DNA of 64,000 nucleotides from Microvelia longipes (GCA_018340805.1 JACMZG010000008.1:59211281-59275280); one strand, 5' to 3'. Shown: positions 1 through 11,537, counted from the first letter of the stretch. The notes: generated from the letters alone by a model not told the origin. Made by a program: numbers and translations.

Positions 1-32
1 AATATAATATTGTGAAACTTAAGTGAAATTAA

Positions 33-745
33 AATGTATTTAAAAGACACTATAGGGAATACTAAAAAACACACTCCTTACTCCATGTACCAAACTATAT
101 TTCACCCCCTAGGCATCGGGGCATATTCATGTCTAAAACATACAAAATGAGAAAAACCATAACATAAGTTTTTTTTAAACAAATCAAATACTAAATTAAA
201 TTATTAAATTTTACAAATGATAATTAATTTTTAAAAATAATATAAATAAACTTACAATAAAAATTCAGGTTGTAATTTAAACTTAGAAATCAGAGATTAA
301 TAATCTCCGTCGTCATAAAGTCAAAAAAACCCTAAAAACGAAAAAAAGGAAGCTGTAATTAAGGTTAATTAGGAAAATAAGTAAAGAGAAAATTTAATTA
401 ATTTAAAAGAAATTAATTAATTAATAATTAATAATGAAAAACTTACATGAAAAGAGTAGCTAAAAGTGGTAAGTAAATTGAAATAAATTAAAAGGAGACA
501 CATATTAAATTAAAAGTTAGAACTCTATCAACAAGCATAGGGAACTGAGGAAATAAATACTCCATACAGAATCAAAGATAATATAAAGAAAAAAATTAAT
601 ACGTTGGAAATAACGCTTTAATTAGTTTAAAGGAATAATGAAAGAAATCATAATGTATTAAAACTAATTACTATTTATTTATTATTATAAATTAAAATTT
701 ATTTATTATATATATATATTTATTATTTATTTATTTATTATTTAT
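33..745. repeat. Left arm of a giant foldback (inverted-repeat) element
   Basis: The sequence from about 33 to 745 returns as its reverse complement at about 2170-2892. Anchors are AGGCATCGGGGC at 111 against its complement near 2814, and the paired CTCCGTCGTCATAAAG block near 305 and 2610. The arms are about 700 bp with small indels. The outer tip reads TGTATTTAAAAGACACTATA. No ORF of note and no transposase is visible. The two-arm structure fits a foldback or long-TIR non-autonomous DNA element. The target duplication could not be settled. Confidence 0.85.
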
Positions 746-780
<35 letters not shown>

Positions 781-781
<1 letters not shown>

Positions 782-1430
782 TCAACGGAGGGGAAACGCG
801 ACGGCCTCTAGACGAAAGCTTTATCCCTCGGAATCAAAGCAGCTAACACCCCTAAGAGGGGATGGCTCCTGATCATCCGAAGGTTCGTCACCTTCTTTCG
901 GTGGCGAAGCCTAGCCCATGGCACCGGTCCATAGAGTGTGGGGACTGGCGACTTCTCGACTGCCCAGCCGGTACCGTAGCAGCGATTGTCAGGCCTTACC
1001 CACTAAACATCTAGAGGTAAAACCCTCCGCCAGGCGCATACCCCCAATTGGCAAGGAGTATTGCACCTTCGCGTGACTAAAAGTCTCCACCACGGTCCCA
1101 ACACATGGTCGGCTAACTTCTGACCAGTGAGGGGGCGGCTTCTCTGACTTACCCTTTCCTCCCACTTCCTGCTCCAGTCAGAAAGAGGAGGCTGAAGACC
1201 CATCGATGGTGGATGCTTCGTTGACTGCCGGTGTAGCGATGAAGTGCCTCCGAGTGCTCCAAAGACCAACGGCACCTAGAACAGAAAAATTGCCCCAGAG
1301 GGAACCCGCCCATGTGGTGGACCCACCAGTCCATCCGTCGTCGCCTGAAGCTCTCCCGCTCTTCCACCTCCGACATGAAAGAGCTTTCAGCCAAGGCTTT
1401 CCAGACGACCAACGGATCCAGCCGATTTTA
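781..1430 (-). mobile_element. GC-rich insertion, probably a 5'-truncated non-LTR retroelement
   Basis: This block of about 650 bp is strikingly GC-rich compared with its (TTTA)n surroundings. It starts directly after a run of more than 30 T, which on the minus strand is a poly-A tail, so the likely sense strand is minus. Similar TTATTTATT sequence lies on both sides, as expected for insertion into that AT tract. Minus-strand frames of up to 90 codons exist (for example 1149-1412), but I do not recognise a domain in them. A LINE 3' end or a SINE are both possible. Confidence 0.5.
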
Positions 1431-2165
1431 TTATTTATTTATTATTTATTTATTATTTATTTATTATTTATTTATTATATTTATTTATTTTATTTATTTA
1501 TTATTTATTATTATTTTATTATTATTATTTATTATTTATTATTTATTTATTATTATTTATAATTATTTATTATTATTTATTTATATTATTATTTATTTAT
1601 TATTTAATTAATTATTATTAATTGTTCATTTATTATTAATTATTTATTGTATTTATTATTAATAATTTAACCATATTAATTAATTTATTTAATATTAAGT
1701 TAGTTTAAAAATTAATTACGTGATTTTTTGGAAAATAGGCTATAATGCTGATTTCATTTTTAAAGCATCTTTAAAAATGAATCAGCATTATAGCGCTATT
1801 TTTCCAAAAAATCACGTAATTAATTTTTAAACTAACTTAATATTAAATAAATTAATTAATATGGGTTAAATTATTAATAATAAATACAATAAATAAATTT
1901 ATAATAAAGAACAATAATAATAATTAATTAAATAATAAATAATAAATATAAATAAATAAATAAATAATAAAATAAATAATAAATAATAAATAAATAATAA
2001 ATAAATAATAAATAAAATAAATAAATAATAAATAAATAAATAAATTAATAAATAAATAATTAAATAAATAATAAATAATAATAAATAAATAAATAATAAT
2101 AATTAAATAATAAATAAATAATTAATAATAAATAATAAATAAATAATAAATAATAATAATAAAAT
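1430..2165. repeat. AT-rich hairpin of TTTA repeats inside the foldback loop
   Basis: A second, inner palindrome is centred near 1768. The segment CACGTAATTAATTTTTAAAC and its complement face each other on both sides of the centre, and the TTA/TTTA arrays at 1430-1680 mirror the TAA/TAAA arrays at 1860-2160. The translated frames here are simple-sequence artefacts. Confidence 0.8.
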
Positions 2166-2169
2166 AAAT

Positions 2170-2892
2170 AATAAATAAAATAATAAATAAATAATAAATG
2201 ATAATATATATAATAAATAAATTTTAATTTATAATAATAAATAAATAGTAATTAGTTTTAATACATTATGATTTCTTTCATTATTCCTTTAAACTAATTA
2301 AAGCGTTATTTTCCAACGTATTAATTTTTTCTTTATATTATCTTTGATTCTGTATGGAGTATTTATTTCCTCAGTTCCCTATGCTTGTTGATAGAGTTCT
2401 AACTTTTAATTTAATATGTGTCTCCTTTTAATTTATTTCAATTTACTTACCACTTTTAGCTACTCTTTTCATGTAAGTTTTTCATTATTAATTATTAACT
2501 TAATTTAAATTTTCTTTTTAAAATTAATTAAATTTCTCTTTACTTATTTTCCTAATTAACCCTTAATTACAGCTTCCTTTTTTTCGTTTTTAGGGTTTTT
2601 TTGACTTTATGACGACGGAGATTATTAATCTCTGATTTCTAAGTTTAAATTACAACCTGAATTTTTATTGTAAGTTTATTTATATTATTTTTTAAAAATT
2701 AATTATCATTTGTAAAATTTAATAATTTAATTTAGTATTTGATTTGTTTAAAAAAACTTATGTTATGGTTTTTCTCATTTTGTATGTTTTAGACATGAAT
2801 ATGCCCCGATGCCTAGGGGGTGAAATATAGTTTGGTACATGGAGTAAGGAGTGTGTTTTTTAGTATTCCCTATAGTGTCTTTTAAATACATT
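2170..2892. repeat. Right arm of the giant foldback element
   Basis: Reverse complement of the left arm at 33-745. It ends at AAATACATTATTATGG. The sequence from 2893 to 3066 is intron leading to the first peptidase exon in the window and shows nothing else. Confidence 0.85.
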
Positions 2893-3066
2893 ATTATGGA
2901 TAAAGGGAACAAAAAGAATGTTAAAAGTGAAATTAAATTTCTCAATAAGATTTAAATGATGGTGTTGTTCTTAGAGTTCATTAATTAAGAATCAAATCGC
3001 TCAATGTAGTTTACTTGTAAAATCTTATAATGCAATATATTGTTCATTTTGATTTTTATTGTTCAG

Positions 3067-3169
3067 GGATACATTTGTTTATGCAACCTCTGCTGAAAGG
3101 AAAGGATTAGATAATATTGTTAAAGTTTTGTCTGAAGTCCTTTTGAGGCCACAGATGAAAACATCAGAG
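3067..3169 (+). CDS. PMPCA: PMPCA exon A (first in window)
   Basis: The acceptor is TTGTTCAG and the donor GAG|GTAAAT. One base completes the preceding codon, then 34 codons follow, from [13 protein letters not shown] to RPQMKTSE. It ends in phase 0. The upstream partner exon is not in the window. Confidence 0.93.
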
Positions 3170-6100
3170 GTAAATTAAATATATCTCAGTTTAAAATAGT
3201 TTTATCTGCATTATCATATTTGATGTATTTTATCACCAAATACGTATTTCTGTCTATTTTCTGTTGTAATGCATTTTTTACGAAAATCATATTTCAGGTA
3301 GACATTGCAAGGCAACATATAGCATTTGAATTAGAAAATTTGATGACTCGACCTGAGCAAGAAGTAATTTTAACCGACATGATTCATGCTGTGAGTAATA
3401 TGTTTATGTATCAATATAATCTCTTTACTTTTCCTTATTTATATTGTAGGTGTAGAGGAAAAGTATTGTTTTTAAAAAAATCCAAAATGGGATTTCACCA
3501 GAATTATCTATTTAGGTGTTTTTATAGACCAAGAGCCCAGGGGTGTTTTGTCAATAAAAAGTGTAATGGCTTGAACCGGTCTCAATTTTTCGTAAATACC
3601 TTCCTGAACAAGGATCTGCAATTCTGCCGACTCGTATCGGATGGGTGTCCCAGGCAGAACCTTTGACCCCTAAAGTGCGTTCTGCCTGGGACACCCATCC
3701 GATACGAGTCGGCAGAATTGCAGATCCTTGTTCAGGAAGGTATTTACGAAAAATTGAGACCGGTTCCAGCCATTACACTTTTTATTAACAAAACCCCCTT
3801 GGGCTCTTGGTCTATTAAGGTCTCCTAAGTGAGTTTTGAAAATTAATCTGTCTATGTGTGTGTTTGGCTCTGTTTTCATCATAGCTCCCAGTGTATTTAT
3901 AAGAGAGAGTTGAAACTAGATAAAAATACTAATCTTTAGGTCTAGTTGTGCCACCAGTAAAATAATTTTATATCATCATTAACCGGCAATGATGACTACA
4001 AATATGATAAAAACAAACGCAGATTACAGTGTTATATGTGGAAAATTGATTTTATATTTGGTACACATATATTCATACACAAGACCAATATATGTTCCAA
4101 GTTTCCTGTCATTTTCAGCATTAGTTAAATTTTTCTGAGTTACCCTTTTCCTGATTTTTTTTTAAATAATATACTAATATTGGTTTTTGATACTTTTTGA
4201 TGTTTCATCTAGTGTTGAGACCCCATGGCCAGATCTATTTTTGTACAGGGAGGAGTGATTAGTCCACACCTTTATCCTCTTGAAATTTGAAACAACCCAA
4301 TCTAAAGGATATTACGTTTAATAAAAATGAATATTTGTAATCATACATTCTGAAATTTAAACAATTCACAATTTTTGTCCAACTCATTTGGTAATTTGAT
4401 GGCAGTATGCCATTTTAAAGACTATTGATATGGCACAACCAAATAGTAATGTGCCTACCTGTGGCCCTAAAGAGGAGTCCACAGGTAGGTGTGAGGGCTG
4501 CAAAGTGGCCCCCAGAACAATGGGGTAAATCACCAATGCTTAAGGCTCTTGTTAAATAATTATGGGTATGAATAGTTAAATCACAAAGAATAGCCAGTAT
4601 TAGCCATAATGGATGAATAATTCACAATCTTTTGATAATGCATGATCTTTGTAATTAGTTTGATTAACATTTAAATTATCCTTGTTGCAGGCTGCATATC
4701 GTGATAATACCTTAGGTTTGCCAAAACTTTGTCCTGCTAAAAATCTCGAGAAAATTGATAGGAAAATGTTATTCTCGTACATGAAGAACCATTTTACTCC
4801 AGATAGAATGGTGGTTGCAGGTGTTGGAGTGGACCATCAAATGCTAGTCGATTGCGTTCAAAAGTAATTTTTACATATTTTTTATTGTTAATTTATTCAG
4901 CTAAATGTTATTTGTTTAACATTAAAGTGGTCATTTGGCCACATATGACCACTGGCCATATGTATGACATGTTGCCATTTGTCTTATATATTCAGTACCT
5001 TTATATGGGTCTTTTACTACTTAAGTGGGTCTTTTACAATTGACTGAACCACTTGTCTTTCTGAACCAACCTAATGCTTTCTGACAGTTGTGCATTTTAT
5101 TTAATCATACCATGTAGACATTTTCTGGAAAATTCTAAAAAATATCATCTTTTCCAAAGTCACAGACGAATTGAAGCTATGTAAAATCCATTGTGAGTAC
5201 AAGAATAGTTAAAATTTATTATCGTTTCGTATACATTGTTTGTATTGTTAAAGCCCCCATTCTTGAAGATTGGACACACAGGCATATTAAATTAACATTG
5301 AGATTGTTTATTGAATACACTATGTGGAAATGTATGTCACCTTGCATTCAGGGCATAATATTTCAGATGCTCCAAATTTACACAACAAAAAATGGTGAAA
5401 TAATAGACCTAGACACTCAAAAATAGTCTCTATCCCTATTAATTTGATCCCTTGAGTTTAAATTCGCCAAAATATTTTTGGTACTTATTATCCAAATGAG
5501 TTTATTTAGTAGCTACTTTTAGTTTTGTATTGGTTATTTTAAAAAGTAAAATTGAAGCATACCATTAAGTAGACTTATATGATGGATTGAGCTGTGGAGT
5601 GCTATGATAAGAAGAAATAAAACTAAACAAGTTTTCGTCTCTCCACTCATTATAATTACTAAAAACAAAGCCGACTTTCAACCATTAACGGTCATCATCA
5701 GTGCCGGTGATTATTAAAAAAGTAGATCAGTAGTCTACTAGTGAGTCTAATGGTACAAACTTGACTCAAGTCAAGTTTGTACCATTAGACTCACTAGTAG
5801 ACTACTAGTCAATCTAATGGTACAAACTTGACTACAGTCAAGTTTGTACCATTAGATTGACTAGTAGACTACTGATCTACTTTTTTAATAATCACCGGCA
5901 CTGATGATGACCGTTAACGGTTGAAAGTCGGCTTTGTTATTAGTAATTATAATGAGTGGAGAGACGAAAACTTGTTTAGTTTAATTTCTTCTTATTAAGT
6001 AGACTATTTCAGAAACAACATTATGTGGTAAAAGCATCTGGGGGATTGACTGACCCCCCAGATGATTGGTTTTTAGTGTCTAGGTATATATTATTTCACC

Positions 6101-9100
6101 ATGTTATTACATTAGGCATTTAGACCAAAAAATCTATGTAATGTGAGTCAACCAATATGAACTCAAGGGGTCGAATTACTAGGGAGTAGAAAGTGTATGA
6201 AATGAGTGTCTTACTCATTATTAAATGTCTACTTATTATTTCACCATTTTTTGTTGTTAAAATTTTGGGGCCTCCGAAATGTTCTACTCTGTATCTTGTT
6301 CTGACTTTGCATACAATTACTTTACATCGACTATTCTGCAGGTACTTTGTTGACAAGAAGCCTATATGGGAAACTGATCCTGGTCTAATTCTACCTGGCA
6401 CTGCTGGAAAAGTTGATAGGTCAATTGCACAGTATACTGGTGGGATAGTTCAGGTAATATTTATTTAGATGATTTCCAGAGGAAAAAATGAGGCAGTGAG
6501 ACTTTTATTTTATTTTATCCAACTTGTTGCTTTATTGTAATATCATTTAACCTATCAACTTAGAGAGTAACAATAGATTTCATATCCAATGAATATTGTA
6601 AAAACATAGACAAGGTTCTAAGAGGAAGTAAGAAGGATACTTGTTTGATATGTAATTATTTATTCATCTTCCTTATACAAATAAATCTTCTTTTAGACCT
6701 ATTTGTGCCAAGCCCTAGAACTTAGTTATAATCCTCTAAGGATACTAAATAGATGCCTTTTAAATTATATTTTTGTGTTAAAATTTTTATCATTGGGTTG
6801 TTTATACCTTACCTTTCCGTTCAGTTAAGGTATAAACAAAGTTCACAGGTATAAACATTAATCTGATGTTCAGGCTAATTTAGATTTATATAGAAATACA
6901 GATCTTTACCAATTACAATTAAATATTCACACAGTCTTTCTTTTTCATATTTAATTATAGGAGAAGTGTAAGATACCTCAACATTTTGGGCCTTCGGGTT
7001 TACCAGAACTTGCCCATATGGTAATTGGATTAGAGAGTTGTAGTCACCAAGATCCAGATTTTATTGCTATGTGTGTGCTGAGTGTTATTATGGGTGGAGG
7101 TGGTTCATTCAGTGCTGGAGGACCTGGTAAAGGAATGTATACCAGGCTCTATACTAATGTCCTTAACAGGTATGTACTCCTTTTCAATTTTTTTATTGGT
7201 CTTTGTTAAAATAATTTTACCTATAAAATGAAGTAAAATTATTTTGAAAGTTCAATAAACTGAATTTGGTATTGAAATAAAAAATATTGTCCTCCTTAAT
7301 GTAAAAAGGACTTGAGTTTTAATTTGTATGTGTAAAATACCTACAAGAAAAATGCAAGGCCACTAACATATTTTTTAAGTTTATGAGGGATAATGTTGCA
7401 GGGTCTATGTTTGAAAGAATGTAAGGTGGTATTTTTTATGCTTGAACCCATAACCTTACGGGTTAACACACACCCAGTTCACACTGTACCAGGGAAGACT
7501 TCAGTACTTCTACCTCCCCTTTACTGGTCTACACCTGGGACCAAGCTCACAGTTTGTCTAGTATATTATCTCTCAATCCACGATCTCATTGGTTTCATCT
7601 AGCTTCCTGGTCCCTAAGTTTTTACAACCTTCTTATCTTGCTCGCCAGCTACTACGTTTTTACCAATCTTATCAGTTCCTACAGTCTTACTGCACAACGG
7701 GGAGAAACGCTGAAGTTAGTGTGTATAAACCCATTCTCATAGCCCTGACCTGAAATCCAAATTTCTGCAGATCATTAGGAGGCATCTGCCAGAACTGAAC
7801 ACAGTGTTCATAATTACCTATGCTAATTGTGGGACCACAGACACTGCTAAATACGTCTCCACTTTCACAGAGTTCAGTCCGAAGGTTCAGTATCTTTCCA
7901 ATCCTCCACTGGCCTGCAGAACTTGGTATTTACACAAGCTTGAGGCTACAGAAACATGGATCCAAAATTGTGTCAGACAAAATCCAAACCCGCATTTGTG
8001 TAACAGCCCAAGGAAACCACTTAAAACTTAGGCTGGGTTGGCCAGCCTTTAATTTAAGATCTCACGAGAGAGCGGTGCATGGGATAACCTTTTATAAGGT
8101 CCTGCCCTTACTGGATTTGAACCCTCGACCTCCAGGCCTATTGAAGGCCAAATCATATCTCGGTTTTTATCTTTGTCTCAAGATTATCATATCTCGGCTT
8201 ATTCTCGAGATTTAATCATCTCTAGTAATTAAATTCAGTTAATTAACTAAAGCTACATCTAGAAATGGAGAAAACAAATTTTCCCTAAACAACATCTAAC
8301 ATTGAAAGCTTGACTGGAAATGGAGCTTTTTTATAGTAATTATTTGATTTTTTAAATCATTAATGTTATTCTTAAATTTAGTTAATTTACTGTTTTAGGT
8401 ACCATTGGTTGTTCAGTGCAACATCATATAATCAGACTTACAATGATACTGGTTTGTTCTATATTCATGGTAGCTGTCCTCCTCGATATGTCAATGATAT
8501 GGTCGAAGTCTTAACCAAAGAAATGGCCAATATGGCTGGACCTGTAGATGCTGTCGAACTTCGGGTAAATTTTTTGAAATATTCCAAACTTTTTCAAAAT
8601 TACTTTGTATATAAATAGAGCCGGTTAATCCTATATTCTTTTTAAAACATGGGATTTCAACTGAGCATTAGAGCAAATAAGTGGGTCTTTAGGGTAAACC
8701 ACAATCCTATACTCTTAGACAAAATCTCATATTACCAGATAAAACCCATAATATATTAGGATCTGGTATTATTACTCATCCATTCAACATAGTTTAAGCA
8801 ACTGGTGTCTTCCCTGATTCACTTTACTCTTTCTTGTATTAATAGAAGATATACAATATATCTGAAAAACCCCATAAATATATCTGCATTATACATTGAT
8901 TTAGTGAAACCAAATCAATCCCAAACCCTGGTGAAACCAAATTTATATTCAAGTTGAATACATGATGTTGATATTAATGTTTAATGTTATTAAAGTTGTT
9001 GTTAAAAAATTTGAACTACAAAGCTGCCAGGGATTTATTTGAAATATTTTTATTTATTGAGTATAACACCATAATAATTTTAGATTTATATGAAGCCCCT

Positions 9101-11388
9101 GGTTATAAAAAATTGAGTATAGTCTTCTTTAATAGGTCTTATTACTATCTCCCTGCTATGTCACTATGTCAATAATAGTTATATTAAATTCAGGCTCTGT
9201 ATGATAAAAAAATTGTGAAGTGATTTTAGTTTCTTGTGTTATATCTAATAAGTTGACACTTCTCTTTGTTTGATTATTATTTTAAAGCAAATACAATTTT
9301 CCATCTGGCACTTAATATGTAATACCTTTGTTTCCAAATATAATTCTAAATTTTAGAGCTATCGCATTATTTGTCTTTGTTAATTGTAATTTATTTACAT
9401 ATAAACAGTGCAAGACCATGATACAATTTTAAATCAATAAATACACAAAAATATTAAACAGAGATATGGAAAGAGGAATTAATAATAATAATTAAAAAAT
9501 ATACATAAAAACTTAATGTCAACATTGTAAAGTTACTCAGAAAAATCATTAGTTTTTACTTCCTATTACATTTTCATCTCTTTTTCCTGCCACTTAAACT
9601 TGCAGTAACTTCTGGTGAAAATTTGTTGAATCTTAAAAAATTTGATAAATAGTATTGAACTTGACAAATTTGTAAACATGTAAATTGTTTTTAAAATAAT
9701 TTGACCAGTCAATGTCTCCACCACGATTTCTTGCCTTAAACCCAGTCATATATCTTTGAGTGCTTAAGATAATGTTCTAACCCAGATAAAATAAGATATT
9801 GAGATATTATCAAGTATGTTATTGTAATACAGGGTATACCTGAATGGAGTAGCCTATAGATAGAATGATTAAAACTGCTGCTTTTTGACAATAACTCACA
9901 CTTTTGATAAAAGCTTTGCTTGCTTCAACCCTTATAGATTTTACTAAACAAGATTCAGAAGATGTAAACTGGTTTTAAAAATTTTCAATTTTCTAAAGTT
10001 GTAATGAAGGGGTGAAGTTATGGAACTTTCGATTTAAAAAAAACTATTTCTCTTAGTTAAATAATTTGTTTTTCTTACCTAAAATTTGTCATGAAAATGT
10101 TTATATTGAGATTCAATATTCACGCTATTTAATTTTGGTTAATTTTTAGTGGATTTCACAAAAAAAAATTAAGATCTAAAACTTATTGAATTTTTCAGCA
10201 ATTTGGTACACATATGAAAAACAGAAGGACCTAATCTAATAATATAATTTACATTAGTTTAGGTTTTATTGTTTGATATGTATAATTTTGTGTATACTAA
10301 TCACTGTTTGTTGATTAATACGTTTAGAAATTCACAAATATAGTAGCAGTATGCCACTTACAAATCTACTAATACTACAAACTGGACATCAATAATGTGA
10401 CTAAGCTTATTTTAAACTTAAATGTGTTATTGTTAATTAATAAAAAAATGATAAATGAAAAGCCTCTTCTCAAATGATTTTCATCTTTCGTCTCTTATTT
10501 AAGCTAAAAAGTATTAAGATAAGTTCCCATTTTTATTAAATCTGACTCTGCTACCACATCGGACACTAGGACATTCATAAATATTTCTTGGTCACTCTTC
10601 AGCTTTAGTTATCAAGAATATACACTTTCCTTTTTCTTTTTAAAATAAATTTTATTATTATAGAGAGCCAAAACTCAACTTCAATCAATGGTACTCATGA
10701 ACTTAGAAGTTAGACCTGTTGTATTTGAAGACATAGCCAGACAGGTTTTAGCCACTGGAAAAAGAAAAATACCTATAGAATTTATTAGAGAAATCGGTGA
10801 GTGTAAACTGTATTTTATTTCTTAAATTAAAAAAATAAATATAATATTTGTAAACACAAAAAATCTAGAATAGAGGAGAATGGATGTTTTTCTTTTATTT
10901 TGTGTTAAGTATTTGGACATTTAAAATTTAATTTGTCTGACAGATTTATGCAGAGCTTTACTTTACTGACTAGATTCGTTCTCAAATGATATTGGATACA
11001 TATTTCTTTTTGTACATTTGAAGTATTAACTATTTTTTTGCTGCTATAAGAGTTACTGAGAAACAAATCATTTAGTTTTTTGAATTTCATTTCATCTATA
11101 CATTGGCTATGTAACAATATTTTTTTGTTCTTAGATTACAAAAAGGTATTTAGGTAATGTATAATGTAATTATACATTATTTGATGTTCTACTTAGAATT
11201 ATTTTTATATTGTTTTAGAAAATATAACAAGTGAGGACATTGAGAGGGTTGCGACTCGCTTACTACGATCATTACCAAGTGTTACCGTACGTGGTGATGT
11301 TGAAAAATTCCCTTCATTATCACAAACACAATCATTACTCACTGAACCAAAGTATAGTTTAAAAGGTAGATTATCTCTCTTCACCTAA
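3067..11388 (+). CDS. PMPCA: Mitochondrial processing peptidase subunit alpha (3' part of gene, 8 exons)
   Basis: This is the non-catalytic alpha subunit of the matrix peptidase that, with the beta subunit, removes presequences from imported mitochondrial proteins. Eight GT-AG exons with matching phases give 385 residues up to a TAA at 11386-11388. The first exon opens in the M16-family core ([18 protein letters not shown]). The fifth carries the alpha-specific glycine-rich loop [16 protein letters not shown], which guides presequences into the enzyme. The sixth and seventh match the second M16 half ([18 protein letters not shown]). The last ends GRLSLFT, close to the usual alpha C-terminus. 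A zinc-binding HxxEH motif belongs to the beta subunit and none is seen here. About 150 N-terminal residues, including the targeting peptide, must lie left of the window. The reading frame is intact, so the gene looks functional. Confidence 0.95.
3298..3390 (+). CDS. PMPCA: PMPCA exon B
   Basis: The acceptor is ATTTCAG and the donor GCT|GTGAGT. There are 31 codons in phase 0, starting [15 protein letters not shown], a conserved helix of the alpha subunit. Confidence 0.93.
3430..4135 (+). repeat. Dispersed repeat family DR1, 5' half, split by a foldback element
   Basis: The intron carries a copy of a family seen many times in this window (called DR1 here). Hallmarks are a start near GTAGAGGAAAAGTATTG, the block GTCTCCTAAGTGAG followed by a CTGTCTATGTGTGTG tract, ATCATAGCTCCCAGTGTATT, and a TTTTCAGCATTAGTTAAATT block at 4116. 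The 5S-like 3' half is absent in this copy. The foldback element at 3527-3812 interrupts it. Confidence 0.65.
3527..3812. mobile_element. Foldback MITE with TA target duplication (mariner-like)
   Basis: This is a nearly perfect hairpin of two arms of about 130 bp (tip GACCAAGAGCCCAGGGG), facing each other across a short loop near 3665. TA dinucleotides flank it at 3525-3526 and 3813-3814. Aligned with uninterrupted DR1 copies, the insertion falls at a TTATA-like site. It is non-autonomous. The two frames containing [15 protein letters not shown] are the same sequence read from the two arms, not genes. Confidence 0.8.
4691..4863 (+). CDS. PMPCA: PMPCA exon C
   Basis: The acceptor is TTGTTGCAG and the donor CAAAA|GTAATT. 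It begins [15 protein letters not shown] and contains [20 protein letters not shown], the conserved end of the first M16 domain. It ends in phase 2. Confidence 0.95.
5664..5705 (-). ncRNA. Hammerhead-ribozyme-like motif
   Basis: Read on the minus strand: GGCA, then CTGATGA, one extra base, a 5-bp stem II (GACCG...TGGTT with a wobble pair), GAA, short stem III (AG...CT), U and the cleavage-site base, then TGTT, which can pair with GGCA. All core bases of the type I hammerhead are present. The unpaired base between the CTGATGA box and stem II departs from the textbook motif. Confidence 0.55.
5897..5938 (+). ncRNA. Hammerhead-ribozyme-like motif (mirror copy)
   Basis: Plus-strand counterpart of 5664-5705: GGCA at 5897, CTGATGA at 5901-5907, stem II around GACCGTTAACGGTT, GAAA at 5923, and TGTT at 5935-5938 to close stem I. 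Stem III is only 2 bp around a TCGG loop, so activity may need tertiary contacts or a dimer. Confidence 0.55.
6342..6453 (+). CDS. PMPCA: PMPCA exon D
   Basis: The acceptor is TTCTGCAG and the donor CAG|GTAATA. It continues with [11 protein letters not shown] and ends [14 protein letters not shown], a conserved alpha-subunit linker. 112 nt, phase 2 in and phase 0 out. Confidence 0.95.
6961..7169 (+). CDS. PMPCA: PMPCA exon E (glycine-rich loop)
   Basis: The acceptor is TTAATTATAG and the donor AACAG|GTATGT. It encodes [18 protein letters not shown] and then [16 protein letters not shown], the substrate-guiding loop that identifies the alpha subunit, followed by [10 protein letters not shown]. 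209 nt. Confidence 0.97.
7440..8165 (-). mobile_element. Old, diverged copy of the long tRNA-derived SINE
   Basis: The block ends with GGATTTGAACCCTCGACCTC near 8115, the reverse complement of a B-box region, and shares AGCCCTGACCTGAAA, GGAAACCAC and GCTGGGTTGGCC with the well-preserved copy at 61546-62485. The A-box end is decayed. It fills most of the PMPCA intron between exons E and F. The small frames here are chance. Confidence 0.7.
8399..8564 (+). CDS. PMPCA: PMPCA exon F
   Basis: The acceptor is CTGTTTTAG and the donor CGG|GTAAAT. It encodes [18 protein letters not shown], then [13 protein letters not shown], in the second M16 domain. 166 nt, phase 0 out. Confidence 0.95.
8565..10663 (+). 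other. Intron of PMPCA, no further feature seen
   Basis: About 2.1 kb of AT-rich intron. I see no coding motif, no clear repeat unit and no RNA gene in it. Confidence 0.6.
10664..10796 (+). CDS. PMPCA: PMPCA exon G
   Basis: The acceptor is TTATTATAG and the donor ATCG|GTGAGT. It encodes [19 protein letters not shown] and [13 protein letters not shown], matching the helix after the second half of the fold. 133 nt, phase 1 out. Confidence 0.95.
11219..11388 (+). CDS. PMPCA: PMPCA terminal exon
   Basis: The acceptor is TTGTTTTAG. It encodes [19 protein letters not shown] through GDVEKFPSL to GRLSLFT and a TAA at 11386-11388. A possible GT inside AAAAGGTAGA at 11366 is ignored, because reading through gives the C-terminus expected of the family. 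Confidence 0.93.
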
Positions 11389-11531
11389 TCTTCCTCCAGT
11401 TACCTGCATTTCCACTTTACTCTTACCTCGTACTTGAAGTTTGGCGTTGAAAGTTACTCAAGCAATTATTTAAATCGAAACATTTAAATCAGCATTTTTG
11501 TTTGTTTACCTTTTGTTACTATTATTAAAAC

Positions 11532-11537
11532 AATAAA
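11532..11537 (+). terminator. Candidate poly-A signal of PMPCA
   Basis: AATAAA lies about 145 bases after the stop codon, and it is the first such hexamer seen downstream. A 3' UTR of about 160 bases would follow. Confidence 0.45.

Larger units (their letters stand above)
5576..5993. mobile_element. Inverted Penelope-like derivative with two hammerhead motifs and 12-bp target duplication
   Basis: The 12-bp direct repeat ATTAAGTAGACT at 5564-5575 and 5994-6005 brackets the element. About 30 bp of unpaired tail lies at its left end. After that, 5607-5740 is the reverse complement of about 5860-5995. Each arm holds a hammerhead-like core followed by a conserved end GTGGAGAGAC. Between the arms sit two further perfect hairpins (about 5741-5793 and 5809-5860), giving a T-shaped fold. 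It has no ORF and lies in the PMPCA intron between exons C and D. The link to PLEs rests on resemblance to the GIY-YIG-associated repeats at 14.8-15.6 kb. Confidence 0.7.

Noticed and set aside
1206..1611. Frames rich in Tyr, Leu and Ile
   Set aside because: They translate a TTA/TTTA simple repeat following the GC-rich insertion.
3220..3882. Two frames sharing the [20 protein letters not shown] segment, apparently a conserved small protein pair
   Set aside because: They are the two arms of one hairpin element read in opposite directions; the first frame also runs through a peptidase exon and intron.
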